Assembly: GCA_015232825.1 (NCBI GenBank)
Contig: JADFYY010000009.1
Coordinates: 1 to 36,913 of the forward strand
Source of the DNA: Magnetococcales bacterium
GTDB lineage: Bacteria > Pseudomonadota > Magnetococcia > Magnetococcales > Magnetaquicoccaceae
Reading direction: 5' to 3'
Length of the DNA stretch: 36,913 nucleotides
Shown: positions 36,016 through 36,913 of the stretch, one piece after another
Layout: the number at the start of each line of letters is the position of its first letter
How positions within the stretch are numbered: position 1 is the stretch's first letter
Position numbers and translations under genes: made by a program
The notes under the pieces: model-generated
What the model saw: only the letters and a program-made list of their open reading frames with translations
Database searches by the model: none
Told to the model about the DNA's origin: nothing

Positions 36016-36372
36016 TCAGGCAGGCAGTGCCGTGACCTTGCGTTTTCTTTCCGGTGCCACAAAGGTATGGGCTGGCTGGGAGTGTGGCTTGCGTTTGATG
36101 ACGATCTGCACGTCACAATGCAAGGCGTTCAGAAAGCCGAACAGCCGATCCAAGGAAAATCCAGCAAGCCGACCACGCACCAAGGCCGACACTTTGGGCT
36201 GGTCTACGCCAAGCAGCTTGGCGGCTTCTCCCTGAGTGAGACCCAGTTCATCAATGATGTCGTTGATCCTGCTGGCAAGCTGAGCCTTTGCTAAGTGTTC
36301 ATCCGGGTTAGGCAGTCCAAGATCCGCGAAAACGTTACCGCTACTTTCTTGAAAATCGGTTTTACCGCTCAT
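36016..36372 (-). CDS. XRE-family HTH antitoxin (HigA-like)
   Basis: A 118-residue protein with a clear helix-turn-helix at about residues 35-75 ('LGLTQGEAAKLLGVDQPKVS'), of the HTH_37 type found in HigA-like antitoxins that pair with Gp49/HigB toxins. The ATG overlaps the stop of the toxin remnant (ATGA), the usual higBA order. The tail is basic. It is probably an autorepressor; whether it still has a toxin to bind is doubtful. Confidence 0.88.
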   Translation of the reverse strand: MSGKTDFQESSGNVFADLGLPNPDEHLAKAQLASRINDIIDELGLTQGEAAKLLGVDQPKVSALVRGRLAGFSLDRLFGFLNALHCDVQIVIKRKPHSQPAHTFVAPERKRKVTALPA

Positions 36373-36557
36373 GGCGCGTTCCTTTTTTCATGAATCTGCT
36401 GGGCAAGCTGCAGCCGACTCTTTACCAAGTCAATTTCTGGTTTCGGGGTTGCAATCCCCCGTTTGGATTTTTTCTGGAAGGCGTGCAGAACGTACACCAC
36501 ACCTTCCAGTTTTACTTTGACAAGTCCCTGTCTGGCTACCAAGTTGATATCAATCAA
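36369..36557 (-). pseudogene. 5'-truncated HigB/RelE-like toxin
   Basis: Only about 45 C-terminal residues of the phage Gp49/HigB family remain ('LEGVVYVLHAFQKKSKRGIA', then a 'KPEIDLVKSRL' helix). Full members are about 105-120 residues. The open frame begins at a TTG directly behind the 66-codon gene, which has taken the place of the missing 5' half. Likely inactive. Confidence 0.75.
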
Positions 36558-36754
36558 CCAAGCATCTGCGCCTTCTCGATAGCCCGAATCACATGGGCCT
36601 TCGCGGCATTCAAAAGTGCGCGGACGGTTACGGCTTCCTGGAACTCACCATGGCCATCTTGTGGCAGTTGTTCCAGGGAGGCCAGGGCCTGCTTGGCCTT
36701 GGTGACCTGATCCAAAATCTCTGGCGTTGCCTTGGCAAGGACTTTTTTGGCCAT
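36554..36754 (-). CDS. unknown 66-residue protein, intact copy
   Basis: GGGGATG precedes the ATG. It is highly helical and Ala/Lys-rich, with no membrane segment ('ILDQVTKAKQALASLEQL'). It overlaps the start of the toxin remnant by 4 bases. Its 3' two-thirds are duplicated at 35808. Not recognised; it may be a component of a small defence or toxin-antitoxin locus. Confidence 0.6.
   Translation of the reverse strand: MAKKVLAKATPEILDQVTKAKQALASLEQLPQDGHGEFQEAVTVRALLNAAKAHVIRAIEKAQMLG
36561..36683. repeat. 123-bp direct repeat, copy 2
   Basis: Partner of 35815-35937; lies inside the intact 66-codon gene. Confidence 0.9.
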
Positions 36755-36809
36755 CGCGACATCCCCTTATGAACACACTCACACTCAATCACAACACTTT
36801 CACGTCACA

Positions 36810-36913
36810 CTACCAACTTTTAGGCACAAAACCCAGCCCGTTGGCCAGCTTGACGCCATCTCCAGACTGAACAATGACAAACATGCCTTGTTTCATGGCA
36901 TGCCGATCTACAT
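36810..36913 (-). CDS. 3' end of a gene cut by window edge
   Basis: An open frame entering from the right edge gives 33 residues ending 'GVKLANGLGFVPKSW' and TAG. No start is available in the window and the piece is too short to assign. Being in the same direction and 55 bases upstream of the 66-codon gene, it could be its operon neighbour. Confidence 0.35.
   Translation of the reverse strand, partial: VDRHAMKQGMFVIVQSGDGVKLANGLGFVPKSW

Overview
The window (about 37 kb) reads as ordinary chromosome of a Gram-negative, didermic bacterium. Signal peptides, a periplasmic HtrA protease, ZnuA, a YceI-type periplasmic protein and LipB support this. CHASE and hybrid-kinase sensors, a CZB-type chemoreceptor, Sel1-repeat proteins, Uma2 and small toxin-antitoxin loci suggest a signalling-rich environmental proteobacterium. 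A deep-branching lineage such as the Magnetococcales is my guess, from general feel only; there is no marker gene here to prove it.

Layout. 1-1139 (-) is the 5' part of a membrane sensor (CHASE then PAS), cut by the window edge. 1327-2226 (+) is an exported metallo-beta-lactamase-fold hydrolase. 2554-4658 (+) is a KtrB/KtrA-type K+ uptake pair. Behind it lies a terminator that runs into a likely KdpE box. 4826-13041 (+) is a complete high-affinity K+ system: two leader-type small membrane proteins (one is KdpF), an extra 60-codon ORF coupled by ATGA overlaps, kdpA, kdpB, kdpC, kdpD and kdpE. 13182-14955 (+) holds a methyltransferase, a cytochrome b561 and a YceI protein.

20121-15018 (-) is a probable five-gene operon: a Memo-like AmmeMemoRadiSam B protein, a chemoreceptor with two tandem CZB domains placed between its membrane segments, a fused SpmA-SpmB-like membrane protein and two unrecognised proteins. 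It ends at a strong terminator facing the YceI gene. 20437-21039 (+) is an AT-rich Uma2 nuclease-family gene with its own promoter and terminator.

21095-30009 (-) is a long, mostly co-directional stretch: a small unknown gene, a Sel1-repeat protein, typA, an unknown basic-tailed protein, znuA, an AsmA-like exported protein, a PIN-domain toxin-antitoxin pair, htrA, a Nudix hydrolase and lipB. Several genes overlap by 1-10 bases.

30125-35800 combines a hybrid histidine kinase (its HPt-like tail lacks the histidine), a cytidylate-kinase-like protein, PPK2 polyphosphate kinase (all -) and, divergently, a CHAD-domain protein (+). Because CHAD domains bind polyphosphate, this looks like a polyphosphate module.

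The right edge (35808-36913, -) is a scrambled toxin-antitoxin locus. An intact XRE antitoxin follows a 5'-truncated HigB-like toxin. The pair is flanked by an intact 66-codon gene and a truncated second copy of it (a 123-bp direct repeat with 3 mismatches). The 3' end of another gene is cut by the window edge.

No rRNA, tRNA, CRISPR array or complete insertion sequence was recognised.
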